Shown here: positions 25,877-36,280 of the stretch, one piece after another
Layout: each line of letters opens with the position of its first letter
Numbering within the stretch: position 1 is the first letter of the stretch
Origin: a virus
Virus record (IMG/VR): IMGVR_UViG_3300046323_000360
Coordinates: 1-64,000 of that record
Reading direction: 5' to 3' (one strand)
DNA: 64,000 nt
The notes under the pieces: generated by a model
The model's database searches: none
What the model was told of the DNA's origin: nothing
The model's input: only the letters and a program-made list of their open reading frames with translations
Translations under genes and position numbers: made by a program

Positions 25877-26346
25877 TATGGAATAATCTCAATCTTGTAT
25901 ACCGAGGCAATTTCATCATCTAGTTCCGAGGATTTTTCTAATAACCGCTGAGCAACGTTAGTGAGGTAGCGAGCTCCGCCCTCATCATATTTATATAAGG
26001 CATCTAAAACAGCTGTAGCTTCTTCTGAGACCTGAGCCCAATAGCGGTATTTCTCTGGGAAAACTAGCTCAGCTGATTCATCTGGAGAGCACTGTTCGCA
26101 AGGAATAGCAGCAATAGTTAAGTTACTGTAATCAACTTCTTGAAGTCCATATCTACGAACTAAAGGACATGCTGCACCGTGAAATACTAGTGATACTCCA
26201 ACCCTAGAAAGAATAAAAGATCCGCTATCAGTCTTATATAGCTCGAACTCGATCCAGCGTGTAGAGCCCTTTCTCCATGATGTAGATTTACCAAGTAATC
26301 TTCCATTAAATTGGAGTGTTCTAGCTCCGTCTTTTACTTCAAACAT
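25876..26346 (-). CDS. Conserved actinophage protein of unknown function
   Basis: The 156-residue protein contains a Cys trio (C at ~80 and C/C at ~103/106) and a C-terminal helix pattern (WAQVSEEATAVLDALYK, then YLTNVAQRLLEKSSE) that I have seen in actinophage hypothetical proteins. There is no catalytic motif. It is the first gene of the replication unit running to SSB and starts after GGAGAATGAC. A metal-binding role is possible from the cysteines. Confidence 0.5.
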   Translation of the reverse strand: MFEVKDGARTLQFNGRLLGKSTSWRKGSTRWIEFELYKTDSGSFILSRVGVSLVFHGAACPLVRRYGLQEVDYSNLTIAAIPCEQCSPDESAELVFPEKYRYWAQVSEEATAVLDALYKYDEGGARYLTNVAQRLLEKSSELDDEIASVYKIEIIP

Positions 26347-26398
26347 GTCATTCTCCAGTATGCGTATTAGATATTAGTCTAACATATTCAGGTATCAG

Positions 26399-26737
26399 CT
26401 ACCCTAGTAGTGTCATCCCGGATGCAAGAGCTTTGTGCATCTCCATGCCAAGTGTTATTGCTCTAGAAGGTCCAGATATGTTGTAATTAGGATTACCTGA
26501 GTAATTAAATAATGTAGATACCTGATCAACAAATATTTGCTTAGCAGTATCAAAAAATTCTACTAAAAAGTCAGGTCCAGCGTTTTGTTTTGCATCATCT
26601 ATGTCAGTATCTACCTTAACTACCAGCTGATTTGAGTCATCATATAGAGTCTTAGTTATTTTAATACCATATGGATAGTAGTCACCATTTGCATCAGCAA
26701 CCATATTTGCCACTTCTACGTTATAATCCCAGCGCAT
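26399..26737 (-). CDS. Small protein beside the S74 tail gene
   Basis: The 112-residue product (MRWDYNVEVANMVADANGDY...) is acidic with beta patterns. It follows AAGGAAAACGC and lies 14 bases downstream of the large tail protein gene, so it is probably expressed with the tail genes. I recognise no family. A minor structural protein or tail chaperone is plausible. Confidence 0.45.
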   Translation of the reverse strand: MRWDYNVEVANMVADANGDYYPYGIKITKTLYDDSNQLVVKVDTDIDDAKQNAGPDFLVEFFDTAKQIFVDQVSTLFNYSGNPNYNISGPSRAITLGMEMHKALASGMTLLG

Positions 26738-26751
26738 GCGTTTTCCTTATT

Positions 26752-29673
26752 TTAGTTTGTGCCATTGTTAAGTTTAGCTTCTAAGGCAGCTACACGAGCC
26801 TCTAATGATTTTATCTTGTCTGCCTGGATATTAACCGCCCAGTGAGTGACGGCAGATAGCTCAAAGAAAGCTACTGACTCCGGTATAAGTTTTTTATTTT
26901 TCTTGTCTTCTATGTAGACAACTAATTTTTCAAAACCATCTGCTTCCAGTTCTTCAGCGATATACCCGTAGTTTAGGGTAGCATTTTCACCAAGTTCAGC
27001 GTACTCTTCTTTATTATAAAATGATCTAATTTTAATGCTAGTAAATTTATCATAGTCTAGTTCTAAATCTTTTACTTCAGTTTTGTACCTAATACTTGAA
27101 GTATTGCGATAAACCTGATTAGTAGTCGTACTCCACTGCAACGGTTGACCAGCAGTACTAGATCCAGTAAGACCAGACGCATAAAGTTTACTACTTATAG
27201 TGGTATTAGCACCAACATCGCCAATCTGTACATCAGTTCCTCCGACATAGTTAGTGATGTTACCATAACTAAATATAGTATCAGCAAGAGTTGCTATTTG
27301 TTTTGTAGATTTAGTGAGGTCAATGTAGCATGCTGAAAAATCAGCACCTAGCTCGATACTTCCACCTCCCCAGCCGCCGAACCATCCGCTAGGTACTGTA
27401 CTGGACACCGTTAAATCATAGATAGCTAGTCCAGGAGTCCCAGAAACAGACGGGATAGAGTTTGCACCTAGCTTTGCTGACTCTGTATTAATGGTATTTT
27501 GATATGTAAATGTATCCGTAGCAAGAATTTTAGCTGCAGTAACAGCACCAGCATCAATCTTTACTGCAGTGACAGCACCAGCATTTATTTTGTCAGCCTC
27601 TACAGCGTTCGTGTTAATGTGGACTGCATTGATAGCTAAGGCATCAATTTTAGCTGCAGTAATTGAGTTAGCTAGAATTTTTCCAGCAACAACGGCTCCA
27701 GCTGCAATCTGATCTGCACCAATAGCATTGGCTGCAATAGCAGTTTGAACAATTACATTTGCACCAAATAAGTTGCTTGAATTTAGAGCACCTGAAGCTA
27801 GAGCACCGGGAGTAACAGCAGCATTAGCAAAAGGCCAGTTACTTAGCGGAGCATTTAGTTTTGCTGCTATGAGATCAGCATCAACTAGAGGTTTGATAGT
27901 AGTTGTTGCCTGGGCAGAAGCAGCAGTAGCGTTTCCACTAACATCTATGGATATGAATTTAAAGTAGTAGGCAACGTTATAGGAGAGATCTGAAACAATA
28001 ATAGAATCAGTATTTGAATATATTTTACCTTTCAGTGTTCCAGTCCTAGCAAGACCAGTCTGTCCAGTAATTGTCGTTCCGACAGAGGCCGCAGCATTGG
28101 TTACAGTAAAAGTAGTGCTCCCAGTAACAAGAGCAATAACCACGTTGGTCAGGTTATATTGAGCAGTAGATAGTCCAGTTATGGTGATAGTCTGCCCGGC
28201 TGTAAATCCATGAGCAGAAGATGTATTATATGTCATGGTTGTAGTACCGTTACCAGATGCTGTCGTAACAGTAGCTGTTGCTGCACCGCTTACAGGAGTA
28301 AATCCAGAAGTAGTTGATGCATGGACTTCAAGATAGTTAAGTTTACTTAGTGTTGTAGTTGTTCCATCAGCATTATTACCGTCCCAAGTAACAGTTACTG
28401 TTCCAAGTCTTGGAGCACTTAGGATAGGAGCAGACGGGACACCAACACCACCATCTAGGGCAGCAGTGCCAGTGGTAATATTTCCAGCAAGGTGCGTAGA
28501 TTCCATACCAGAGCTATCAAAGGCAAGAACTTCAAAATAGTAAGTGATACCAGGAACTAGATTCTCTATAGTTTGGGTAGTCTCGGAACCATAGCTAAGC
28601 TTTATCCAGTCCGCGCTAGGACTATCTCTATACCAAATTCGATACCCAACTAGGTCATCTAGCGGTTTAGTGTTCACATTTGTAGTTGGTGCAGTCCAGC
28701 TAAGAGTTACCCTAGACCTAGCACCAGATGCTCCGCCTTGAAGATTATATCCAGCTGTCGATAGGTTTAGCGAGGTAGGCGGCGATGGTGCGACACCATC
28801 ACTAGCTAGAGCACCCTCAGTCCAAAGAACATATCGAATACCATTCCAGTAGTAAGTAAGCCCATCCGTAGTATTTACCCAAGTAGCACCTACACGGACT
28901 TCCTTCTGAGCAACACCATAAGCATATTTACTGGTAACAGTTGTTAGCGACTGCGAAGCAGATAGTGCGGTATCAAAAGCGTACGTAAGCTGAGTAGAGC
29001 TAGGAACGCTAGCTACCTTAAATATTCCATCAATGCCATAGTACGGAGATGCTGGACCTAGATCACTCACAGAGATTATGTCGCCAGCATTAAAATGATG
29101 ACCGCCAGAAAAGTTTAAGGTGGCAACAGTAGTAGTTGCTTGAGTACTAGTTATTGCAGCTCTAGTTTTTAAAGTTGCATTAGTACTATATCCATATAAG
29201 TACGGAAAATTTGTAGTTGTAGATCCAGTTGTGTAGTATCCAGTGTGCGTAATAGTGTTACCAGGGGCTACCATCCAGCTTTTTCTAGCTGTACCTGCTG
29301 GAGCGTCGTCTCCCATTACGCTATAGGTGCCAGAAGGGTTGGCATAGCTGCCAGTTACATCTACACCACTTACAGTTATTCCTAAGCCCTTTTCAATTAG
29401 TGGATCAGCTTCAAACCATAGTTCTACTCGGTCAAGACCGCTAGCTGCACCAGTTGTCTGAGCCGGGTACCAATAGCCACCAGCAACCTTAATCCAAGGG
29501 TTAGGGCTGTTACTATTAGTAGCACCTGGCGGTGGCTCGATTATATTGCTATTAGGATTAGCAACTACAGTTGTAGTAGATCCCTTGCTATTCTTGAGCT
29601 CAACATTTTTTAGTCTCCTATCGACCGAGGATAGTAAACTAGTAAGTTTTTTACGTCTTCTTCTAAGTGCCAT
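26752..29673 (-). CDS. Tail protein with FnIII domains and S74 self-cleaving chaperone
   Basis: The 973-residue protein contains, in order, a helical N-terminus, two copies of a ~50-residue beta domain shared with other tail genes here, two fibronectin III-like domains (LVGYRIWYRDSP, YYFEVLAFDSSGMES, YYFKFISIDVSGN), a coil-like stretch of AI-A-KI repeats, and a C-terminal intramolecular chaperone of the peptidase S74 type. The catalytic dyad fits S859 and K864 (SSIRYK), with GYIAEELEA downstream. By analogy with endosialidase, the chaperone trimerises the fibre and then cleaves itself off. It is the most distal tail-tip protein of the minus operon. Confidence 0.82.
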   Translation of the reverse strand: MALRRRRKKLTSLLSSVDRRLKNVELKNSKGSTTTVVANPNSNIIEPPPGATNSNSPNPWIKVAGGYWYPAQTTGAASGLDRVELWFEADPLIEKGLGITVSGVDVTGSYANPSGTYSVMGDDAPAGTARKSWMVAPGNTITHTGYYTTGSTTTNFPYLYGYSTNATLKTRAAITSTQATTTVATLNFSGGHHFNAGDIISVSDLGPASPYYGIDGIFKVASVPSSTQLTYAFDTALSASQSLTTVTSKYAYGVAQKEVRVGATWVNTTDGLTYYWNGIRYVLWTEGALASDGVAPSPPTSLNLSTAGYNLQGGASGARSRVTLSWTAPTTNVNTKPLDDLVGYRIWYRDSPSADWIKLSYGSETTQTIENLVPGITYYFEVLAFDSSGMESTHLAGNITTGTAALDGGVGVPSAPILSAPRLGTVTVTWDGNNADGTTTTLSKLNYLEVHASTTSGFTPVSGAATATVTTASGNGTTTMTYNTSSAHGFTAGQTITITGLSTAQYNLTNVVIALVTGSTTFTVTNAAASVGTTITGQTGLARTGTLKGKIYSNTDSIIVSDLSYNVAYYFKFISIDVSGNATAASAQATTTIKPLVDADLIAAKLNAPLSNWPFANAAVTPGALASGALNSSNLFGANVIVQTAIAANAIGADQIAAGAVVAGKILANSITAAKIDALAINAVHINTNAVEADKINAGAVTAVKIDAGAVTAAKILATDTFTYQNTINTESAKLGANSIPSVSGTPGLAIYDLTVSSTVPSGWFGGWGGGSIELGADFSACYIDLTKSTKQIATLADTIFSYGNITNYVGGTDVQIGDVGANTTISSKLYASGLTGSSTAGQPLQWSTTTNQVYRNTSSIRYKTEVKDLELDYDKFTSIKIRSFYNKEEYAELGENATLNYGYIAEELEADGFEKLVVYIEDKKNKKLIPESVAFFELSAVTHWAVNIQADKIKSLEARVAALEAKLNNGTN

Positions 29674-29674
29674 T

Positions 29675-31993
29675 TTATACGTTAGTCCTTATATATTGAT
29701 ATGCTTTTGCTCCGTTGTAGCCATTTAAAACAAAACTATAGCTAGTATCTGAAGTAAGACCAGTAGCAGTATATGTAGTCTGAACAACACCACCAGAAGC
29801 AACTGACCATGTATTAATGGTTGTACCGTCCTTTGTCAATGTTGCAGATAGTGTAGTAGGGTTTTCCTGAAGAATTAGAACACTAAACGTCGCTGATGTG
29901 CTGGTAACTTCAGTTACTACTAGGTCAAGCCTAGCTACTCCAACAGTATCTATAGCTCTTTCTAGAACTAGCTGAAGAGTAACCTGCTCAGGGAAACTAG
30001 GGTTATCCGGAACAGTTACCTCATAAGAATCTATTTTTCGTAGTAACATGCCCTGTCTATCCCCCTGAGTGGAGCCAGGTTCTAGGTCACTCTGCAATCT
30101 TAGTGACACAAAGTCATCATTATTTATGATCACCGAACACCAGTCACCAGGAGAATATGAGCCAACTTCTGGTCTTACAGAGCCATTGACTACTACCGAA
30201 AAATGAGAAACAGGCGGTAAAGACTCACTTAGGTAGCGAGCAGCATAGTTATAAAGTGTGTCCTCGTCGCTAACACCATTAACTTTTTCAACTTGATCAA
30301 GTATAGGCCATCCAGCATCAATATACTCTATTGAACTCTCTCCAGCATAAGGAAGACTGGCATCCGAGTTACCAGTATCATCCTCGCCTTGAACCCAGAA
30401 GCGAGTGGCTGCATCTTCAGCAGTCTCTTCCATACTCGCCCCTAGAATGCTTCCAGGGTGCTCAAAAACTACTTGATCCGCTCCGAATGCGCTAGGAGGT
30501 GCGTATTGACCTACTGGTAATACATCCCCCGGAAGTGTGTTCAAATAGGTAACTAAAGAATCTGGTTTTAGAGGTAAGAAAACAAATGTCTTATCAAATT
30601 TTCCAGTTGTAGCGTTATAAGCGCAGTCAATTCTATATTCAAAACCATCAGGAACATTAGAGTAATCGTCTAAAATGTCACCAACAGTCCTAAGCTCTGA
30701 ACCCCTAAATAGTGGATTTACTCTAGGATTCTGGGAGCTTAGAGCACTGGCTGGATCGTAAGAGATATCTAAACCAGAATTTAACGTGTACTCACCGTAA
30801 CTAGCGAATCTTGCGGAAGGGCTTCTAGTGACTGTTGCTCCAGAACCTACAGCACTAGTTACAATTTCTATAGCAAAAGGAGTACTGTACGAGAATGTTG
30901 TAGTGGTTGGCACCGAAGTAACTGTCCACTCCCCATCTACGGCTCCATGGACATTATTTACAGTCACAATATCGCCTACTGAAATACCGTGAGTTGTCGA
31001 TGTAGTCAGCGTGACAGTACCGTCAATACCTCTAGCAATGTAGGTAATAGTGCTAACAGAAGGCGATAGTGCAGTAGATCCGCTATTAGATCCAGTGTTA
31101 GCAAATGTTACGCTATTACTAGAAGGAGTGCTGATAACTATATGGCGACCATTTGACTCTCCTAGGGAGTTTGTCATATAGCTCGTAGGGACATTTCTAA
31201 GTGTAAACCGCTGACCAGGAATTAGATAGTGATCTTCATTAAAGACTAAGGTAGCAACGTTGCTACTTCTAGAAATAGAAGAAATAGCTTGATCAAAGTT
31301 ACTTGCTGGCTCTATCTCGGTATTGGGAAATTTCATAGAGTACAGATCAAGCTTTAGAGACTCTAACAGGTCGCGCATATATTCGTAGCTATCTTGACGA
31401 ACTGTAACGGTACAAGCATCATCAGTAAAACTACCAGCAATAGTACCAAAAGAGAATGTAGTAGTGTTAGTTACTCCAGTTATTGTGTAGTAGCCATTCT
31501 TACCGTAGTTAACATCGGACCCGAAACTAATAAAAATCGGGGAGTTTACAGTAAAAGTATGAGTATCATACGTTAGTACAGCTGTAGCTGTACCAGAGCC
31601 ATTCAAAGTAATTGTAGCTTCATACTCATTTTTCCAAGTTTTCCATAGAACTCGGTGATATAGGTAGCTTGTAAATTCTGCACCAGAAATATTCAAAGTT
31701 TTAGATGCAAGGTCATAACTTCTTGCCCACAATATCCCGCCCCATACGCATATATTGTCTCTAACTATAAACAGTGCAGTTTTACCAGGAAGAGTATTCG
31801 CATACAGTTCCATATTAAAAGTTCCATCGATAACTGGAATATCACCACTAAATGATCCAGCTTCTTTCAAAGAACGAGTATATTTTACGTTCTGAAAAGG
31901 AATCTCATTTAAGATATTCCCTGTAACTAGGTCAGCAACTATGTATTTATAGTTGGAAACTAGATCCTGTTTTGCTGTAGATATCGCTACCAT
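29675..31993 (-). CDS. ReqiPepy6 Gp37-like tail-tip protein
   Basis: The N-terminal ~120 residues (LVTGNILNEIPFQNVKYTRS, LFIVRDNICVWGGILWAR) match the Siphovirus Gp37-like baseplate/hub family. The 772-residue protein carries three copies of a beta domain of the type THGISVGDIVTV...TTFSYS that also occurs in the neighbouring tail genes, and ends in an Ig-like domain. It lies between the Dit-like gene and the S74 fibre gene, the expected place of a tail-hub protein. A TATACT element lies about 40 bases before its ATG. Confidence 0.78.
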   Translation of the reverse strand: MVAISTAKQDLVSNYKYIVADLVTGNILNEIPFQNVKYTRSLKEAGSFSGDIPVIDGTFNMELYANTLPGKTALFIVRDNICVWGGILWARSYDLASKTLNISGAEFTSYLYHRVLWKTWKNEYEATITLNGSGTATAVLTYDTHTFTVNSPIFISFGSDVNYGKNGYYTITGVTNTTTFSFGTIAGSFTDDACTVTVRQDSYEYMRDLLESLKLDLYSMKFPNTEIEPASNFDQAISSISRSSNVATLVFNEDHYLIPGQRFTLRNVPTSYMTNSLGESNGRHIVISTPSSNSVTFANTGSNSGSTALSPSVSTITYIARGIDGTVTLTTSTTHGISVGDIVTVNNVHGAVDGEWTVTSVPTTTTFSYSTPFAIEIVTSAVGSGATVTRSPSARFASYGEYTLNSGLDISYDPASALSSQNPRVNPLFRGSELRTVGDILDDYSNVPDGFEYRIDCAYNATTGKFDKTFVFLPLKPDSLVTYLNTLPGDVLPVGQYAPPSAFGADQVVFEHPGSILGASMEETAEDAATRFWVQGEDDTGNSDASLPYAGESSIEYIDAGWPILDQVEKVNGVSDEDTLYNYAARYLSESLPPVSHFSVVVNGSVRPEVGSYSPGDWCSVIINNDDFVSLRLQSDLEPGSTQGDRQGMLLRKIDSYEVTVPDNPSFPEQVTLQLVLERAIDTVGVARLDLVVTEVTSTSATFSVLILQENPTTLSATLTKDGTTINTWSVASGGVVQTTYTATGLTSDTSYSFVLNGYNGAKAYQYIRTNV

Positions 31994-32039
31994 TTACACT
32001 CGCATCGTTTGTCTAATTGTCTTTTAATAAGTATAACAG

Positions 32040-32951
32040 CTAGCCAATCCAGCCAGAACGATAGTACATTTTACATGTGAGACCAGTACCACCAGTAAAT
32101 GTAAGGGTATTACTACCTGGTTCTAGATAAATCCAGTCAATCAAAGTTTTTACTTTAGTTCGTCCGCTCTCTATAGTAGATCCGTTTACAGTTATAACGT
32201 CCCGATTGTGGGTATCTATTTCTAGGGTTCCAGTAAAATTCTTATTTATACCGGTTATTGTTTCAGTAGTATATCCGGTAGCAGTTTTAGTAATAGTTGC
32301 AGTACCAGAAGAGTAAGTACCTGATATTTCAAAGATAATTGGGGTTCTCACATTGCCAGAATTAGTTACAGTTACTCCGCTACTAATCACATTAGCGGTC
32401 TTATAGCCGCCATCGGTAGCTACATACTCGTATTTAATGGGGTCAGCTGCACGAAGTCCGATAGAGAACTCTGTTCTACCTCTAGCAGTGACAGTTGCAA
32501 TATCTGGACGACCGTTTAGCCGCACAAAGGTAGTTTTAGGGGTAGATTCATTTACAGTAAGCCAATCACCCTCATATACAAGGCTAGTTGCTGATATAAG
32601 TGTATTCCTAGCTGCCTCAACCTTAGACGGGTCAGGTGTTAAAAATACACCACTAAGCGTGATATCACGAGCTGCCCAGCGACCTCTGGCATCATATGAT
32701 CCATCACCCCACCCGCGAGCTAGTTCTGGCATCTGAGGGTCTGGATGCTCCCACCAGCCCTGTATGTCTGTACAAACCCATACAACGCCATTGGCATCCA
32801 CCGTATTGAGAGTTAAACTACCTAGAGATATGTCAGCATTGAGCTGCATACCGGTAACGTATGGATACGGATACTTAGTAAGAGCAATATTTACTTGCTT
32901 ATTTTCAGCAGCCTGAGTACCCGGATTAGTAGTTAAGCTTGGATCTACCAT
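32040..32951 (-). CDS. Distal tail (Dit-like) protein
   Basis: The 303-residue product is of the phage tail family type: GWWEHPDPQMPELARGWGDG with RDITLSGVFLT near residue 100, followed by a GRTEFSIGLRAADPIKYEY segment marking the end of the belt domain, then a C-terminal beta-sandwich. Dit forms the ring linking the tail tube to the tip. It starts on the stop of the tape measure gene (TAATG) and precedes the Gp37-like gene, the standard siphovirus order. Confidence 0.78.
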   Translation of the reverse strand: MVDPSLTTNPGTQAAENKQVNIALTKYPYPYVTGMQLNADISLGSLTLNTVDANGVVWVCTDIQGWWEHPDPQMPELARGWGDGSYDARGRWAARDITLSGVFLTPDPSKVEAARNTLISATSLVYEGDWLTVNESTPKTTFVRLNGRPDIATVTARGRTEFSIGLRAADPIKYEYVATDGGYKTANVISSGVTVTNSGNVRTPIIFEISGTYSSGTATITKTATGYTTETITGINKNFTGTLEIDTHNRDVITVNGSTIESGRTKVKTLIDWIYLEPGSNTLTFTGGTGLTCKMYYRSGWIG

Positions 32952-35900
32952 TAGATTGTTCCCTTACGAATCTCGAATGCAATTCTTCTAGATACCATTT
33001 CTGCTAGTGAACGTTCATCCATACCAGGAGATGGATTTATGACCATGTTTATGGTAGGGGCTGTTTTAACTGATTGGTTGTTATTAATTCTATCTAGTAG
33101 CTCCCTATTCTCAGAGGTTGCCCTAGCATTGATTATATATTCACCATTTGAAAGCATCGCTGGTATCGAGTCAGAGCGGGATGTTCCAGCACCAGATACA
33201 TAACCACCAGGAGCTAGACGCTTAACATATCCACCATTGGCAAATCCGACAAATCCACCATCTTTTTTCTTAGGACCTGTAAGCCATCCAAAGATGTTAT
33301 CCCAAAAACCAGAACCCTTACCGTAATTCTTTTTTATACTCTCTAGTTTTTCAGTAGCTTTACCAGTATTCGCATCTACAGAAATTTGAATATCTTTAGG
33401 GGTACCTAGAAGTGTATCTGCTAAAGTTTTTGCTTTATCTTTTGTTAGTCCCATTTTTTCGGCTGCCTTGACAAGGGATTCTCTACCCTTATCCATTGAT
33501 TTGGTGAGCTCATCGGTATTTCCAGTAGCCTTATAGATAGCAGTAGCTTGGTTAACTGCTGATCTAGCTAGGTCATCAAGTGCTGACTGGTTACTTCTAC
33601 CAGCAGCTGTAGTGATATCTAGATTTTTACCATTAGTTTTTACTGACTCAGTTACGCTATCTACTGCAGCTTCAAATCTTCTGACTGCATCTCTAGTGTC
33701 AAGATTGGTCTTACCAAATCCTAAAATCTTGTCAGAAAGCCACTGAACTTTTTTAGATGCATTATCTGCAGCAGTATCGACGCCACCTAAACCACTAGCC
33801 ATAATATTTGAATAATCACCACCGCGCTGCATAGCAATATTTAGAAGCGTAGTATCATCTGTAGCCATTCCTGCATTTCTAGCAGTCTCCGCCAACTGGG
33901 TCTTCAGTTCTGGCATAGCTTCTAAGAATCGACGTGCATCAGCGTCAGTCATCTGGTATGCCTTGGTAAGCTCTAAAAATTTAGAAGAAGCATCAGGAAT
34001 AGAGCTACCAGCAAGCTGAGCCAGTGCAGATCCAGTATTTCCAATAGCGGTCTCAACTTTTGTCCAGTCAGACTCTTTATCAAACCAGTCCTGAGTACCA
34101 CCTATACTCTTACCAAATCCAGTATTTTCTTTACTTAGTGCAGCCAATACTAGTTTCATTTTATCGCCACTAGTAGCTAAGTCATCCATACTGGTTATAT
34201 AGGTATTTAGATGTACAATTGGGGTATCTCCAATCATACCGCTTATCTCTCTCTTAACATACATGATGTTTCCACCAGTATCTTTGAGAGCCTCTTTCAT
34301 GACATCTACACCAGATTTACCTGATAAAAATGCATTTCTAATTTTTTCGCCTGAAGTTACAGAATCTTTTTTAGCCTGCTCTAGTTGGTCATTTAGAGCT
34401 ATAACTCCAGCAACAACAGCGCCAATAATGCCTACTACACCAAAAGCACCTTTAAGGACCACACCAAACTTACCAACAGCAGTGGTTGCGGTGGTAAAAG
34501 CACCTGGAAGCCCCTTAATCATATTGTAGGGGCCTAGTATGACACCAGCAATAATCTTAAATCCAAAGCTAAATGCTTTGTGTAGAGTACCAACTGCTAG
34601 AGCTACACCTGAAATCTGAGTAACTATATTGACTAAACTCTTGAAAGTCTCATTATTAAGCGCATCCGCTGCAAATTTAGCGACATTTCTAAGAGTGCCA
34701 AAGTATACATTTATTTGCCCACTATCTGCAAAAATAGAAGCAATTTTAGTAATTTGAACTATCAAATCAGCAAGGATAGGTCCTGCTTTGGCTCCCTCGC
34801 GCAACATGCTACCTAGGTAAGGAGCACCTAGAGCTAAGGTATCAAAAGTTTTTTTAATTTCTGGCATATCAGCAAGCTTGCCAATTTCAGAAACTAAAGA
34901 ACCAACTGACTGAAGAATAGCTTTAGAGTTTTTAGAGGCACCTAGAAAATAACCCTGAAGGTTTGCTTTGCCCATGTTCTCTGAGAGTTCTGCCCACTTT
35001 TTAGTGGCACCCTTAAGCCAGTTAAGCATATACTGACCACCACCAACAGTACCAAAGTTGGCTTTTATAATGTCACCTAAGAAGTTGAAACTATTGCCAA
35101 AAACCTTGCCAAAATCAGCAGCTAGTTCTCCAGATCTATTAAAGAACTTTTCCAACTCCCCGGATGCTGCTTTAGTATCTAAGAAGTTACTGAAGGTTTC
35201 GCTTTGCTTCTCTAGATAGCCTACAAAACGACGAGTCAAGGGGTCAGCAGCTTTGATTATTGTTAGTAGACTGCTATAAACATTTCCTGCAATATTCCCA
35301 AAAGAAGGTAGCAATCTTGCCATATTATCTAGAACATCTTGTAGATTAGCTAGATTCTTTGGAGATAGTAGTTTATCCGTGAAGTTGGCAGCAGCTAGTC
35401 CCATTGCCTGACCTATCCTATAAAATCCAGTCTGTAGGATTTTAGGGAGCGGAGATGCAACAATTCTTTCTAGCTGATCCTGCAAGATAGGTAGAAATCC
35501 TTTAGCAGCTGCTTCTTTTAGATCATCTAGGAGCGGTTTGAGACTAGCTAAATACTGCGCAAACTTTTTTTGACTAGGTGTTAGACCTGCATAAGGGTCT
35601 GCACCACCACCTGAAGCATCTTTATTAGCATCTTTAGCTGATTTAGCTTTACGAAGTGCTAGTTCTGCTTCATTGTATGCTAGCTGCGCTTCCCTACGAG
35701 CTACGCTATTCCCAGGTAGATCCTGGGTCCTTAGCAGTGCCTCTCTAGCTTTTTCTAAATTAAGTGCAGCCCTGTCAACAGTGAGCGCTGCCTCTTCTGC
35801 ATCAAATCCTATTTGCTTTAGTGATTTGCCGTACCCACCGTTGGCTTTAGTAGCAGCTTGCACTGCTTTCATTATACCACCTAGTGCTAGCTTTGCAACT

Positions 35901-36247
35901 CCAAAGCCAACTTTCAAGGTAATCATTGCACTACCTAAAGCTGCTATAGACCCAGCGGCCCCTCCAGCAGCTCCAACTATAGCACCTAGACCTCCGACTA
36001 GGTCAGATACTCCAGCAGCTAAAGTTCCTACAGCTGTCTGAAGTTTGAAACTTGCTTTAGCTAGAGATGTCCATTTATCTTTAGCTGCCTCAGCCTCTCT
36101 TGCAAAGTCAGACTTAAAAGTCTTAGCTATACTTTGACCAGTTTTTTTAATGGTATCTTCGGCACCATCAAAACCACGCCTAATGTCATCTTTAACACTA
36201 GTAGTTATAGCACGAACGACAATATGAGCCTCGCCTACTACAGCCAT
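32951..36247 (-). CDS. Tape measure protein
   Basis: At 1,098 residues this is the largest tail gene, encoded between the tail chaperone and Dit genes. It has a helical N-terminus with Ala/Gly-rich hydrophobic segments (residues ~75-130 and ~590-620, probable membrane-interacting helices), long helical repeats and a C-terminal GGFVGFANGGYVKRLAPGGY / SRSDSIPAMLSNGEYI region common in actinophage tape measures. It sets tail length and is ejected with DNA. No lytic transglycosylase or peptidase motif was seen. GGAG lies upstream of the ATG. Confidence 0.92.
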   Translation of the reverse strand: MAVVGEAHIVVRAITTSVKDDIRRGFDGAEDTIKKTGQSIAKTFKSDFAREAEAAKDKWTSLAKASFKLQTAVGTLAAGVSDLVGGLGAIVGAAGGAAGSIAALGSAMITLKVGFGVAKLALGGIMKAVQAATKANGGYGKSLKQIGFDAEEAALTVDRAALNLEKAREALLRTQDLPGNSVARREAQLAYNEAELALRKAKSAKDANKDASGGGADPYAGLTPSQKKFAQYLASLKPLLDDLKEAAAKGFLPILQDQLERIVASPLPKILQTGFYRIGQAMGLAAANFTDKLLSPKNLANLQDVLDNMARLLPSFGNIAGNVYSSLLTIIKAADPLTRRFVGYLEKQSETFSNFLDTKAASGELEKFFNRSGELAADFGKVFGNSFNFLGDIIKANFGTVGGGQYMLNWLKGATKKWAELSENMGKANLQGYFLGASKNSKAILQSVGSLVSEIGKLADMPEIKKTFDTLALGAPYLGSMLREGAKAGPILADLIVQITKIASIFADSGQINVYFGTLRNVAKFAADALNNETFKSLVNIVTQISGVALAVGTLHKAFSFGFKIIAGVILGPYNMIKGLPGAFTTATTAVGKFGVVLKGAFGVVGIIGAVVAGVIALNDQLEQAKKDSVTSGEKIRNAFLSGKSGVDVMKEALKDTGGNIMYVKREISGMIGDTPIVHLNTYITSMDDLATSGDKMKLVLAALSKENTGFGKSIGGTQDWFDKESDWTKVETAIGNTGSALAQLAGSSIPDASSKFLELTKAYQMTDADARRFLEAMPELKTQLAETARNAGMATDDTTLLNIAMQRGGDYSNIMASGLGGVDTAADNASKKVQWLSDKILGFGKTNLDTRDAVRRFEAAVDSVTESVKTNGKNLDITTAAGRSNQSALDDLARSAVNQATAIYKATGNTDELTKSMDKGRESLVKAAEKMGLTKDKAKTLADTLLGTPKDIQISVDANTGKATEKLESIKKNYGKGSGFWDNIFGWLTGPKKKDGGFVGFANGGYVKRLAPGGYVSGAGTSRSDSIPAMLSNGEYIINARATSENRELLDRINNNQSVKTAPTINMVINPSPGMDERSLAEMVSRRIAFEIRKGTI

Positions 36248-36280
36248 TTAACTACTCCTACTCTCTATTAAAGACGGCAA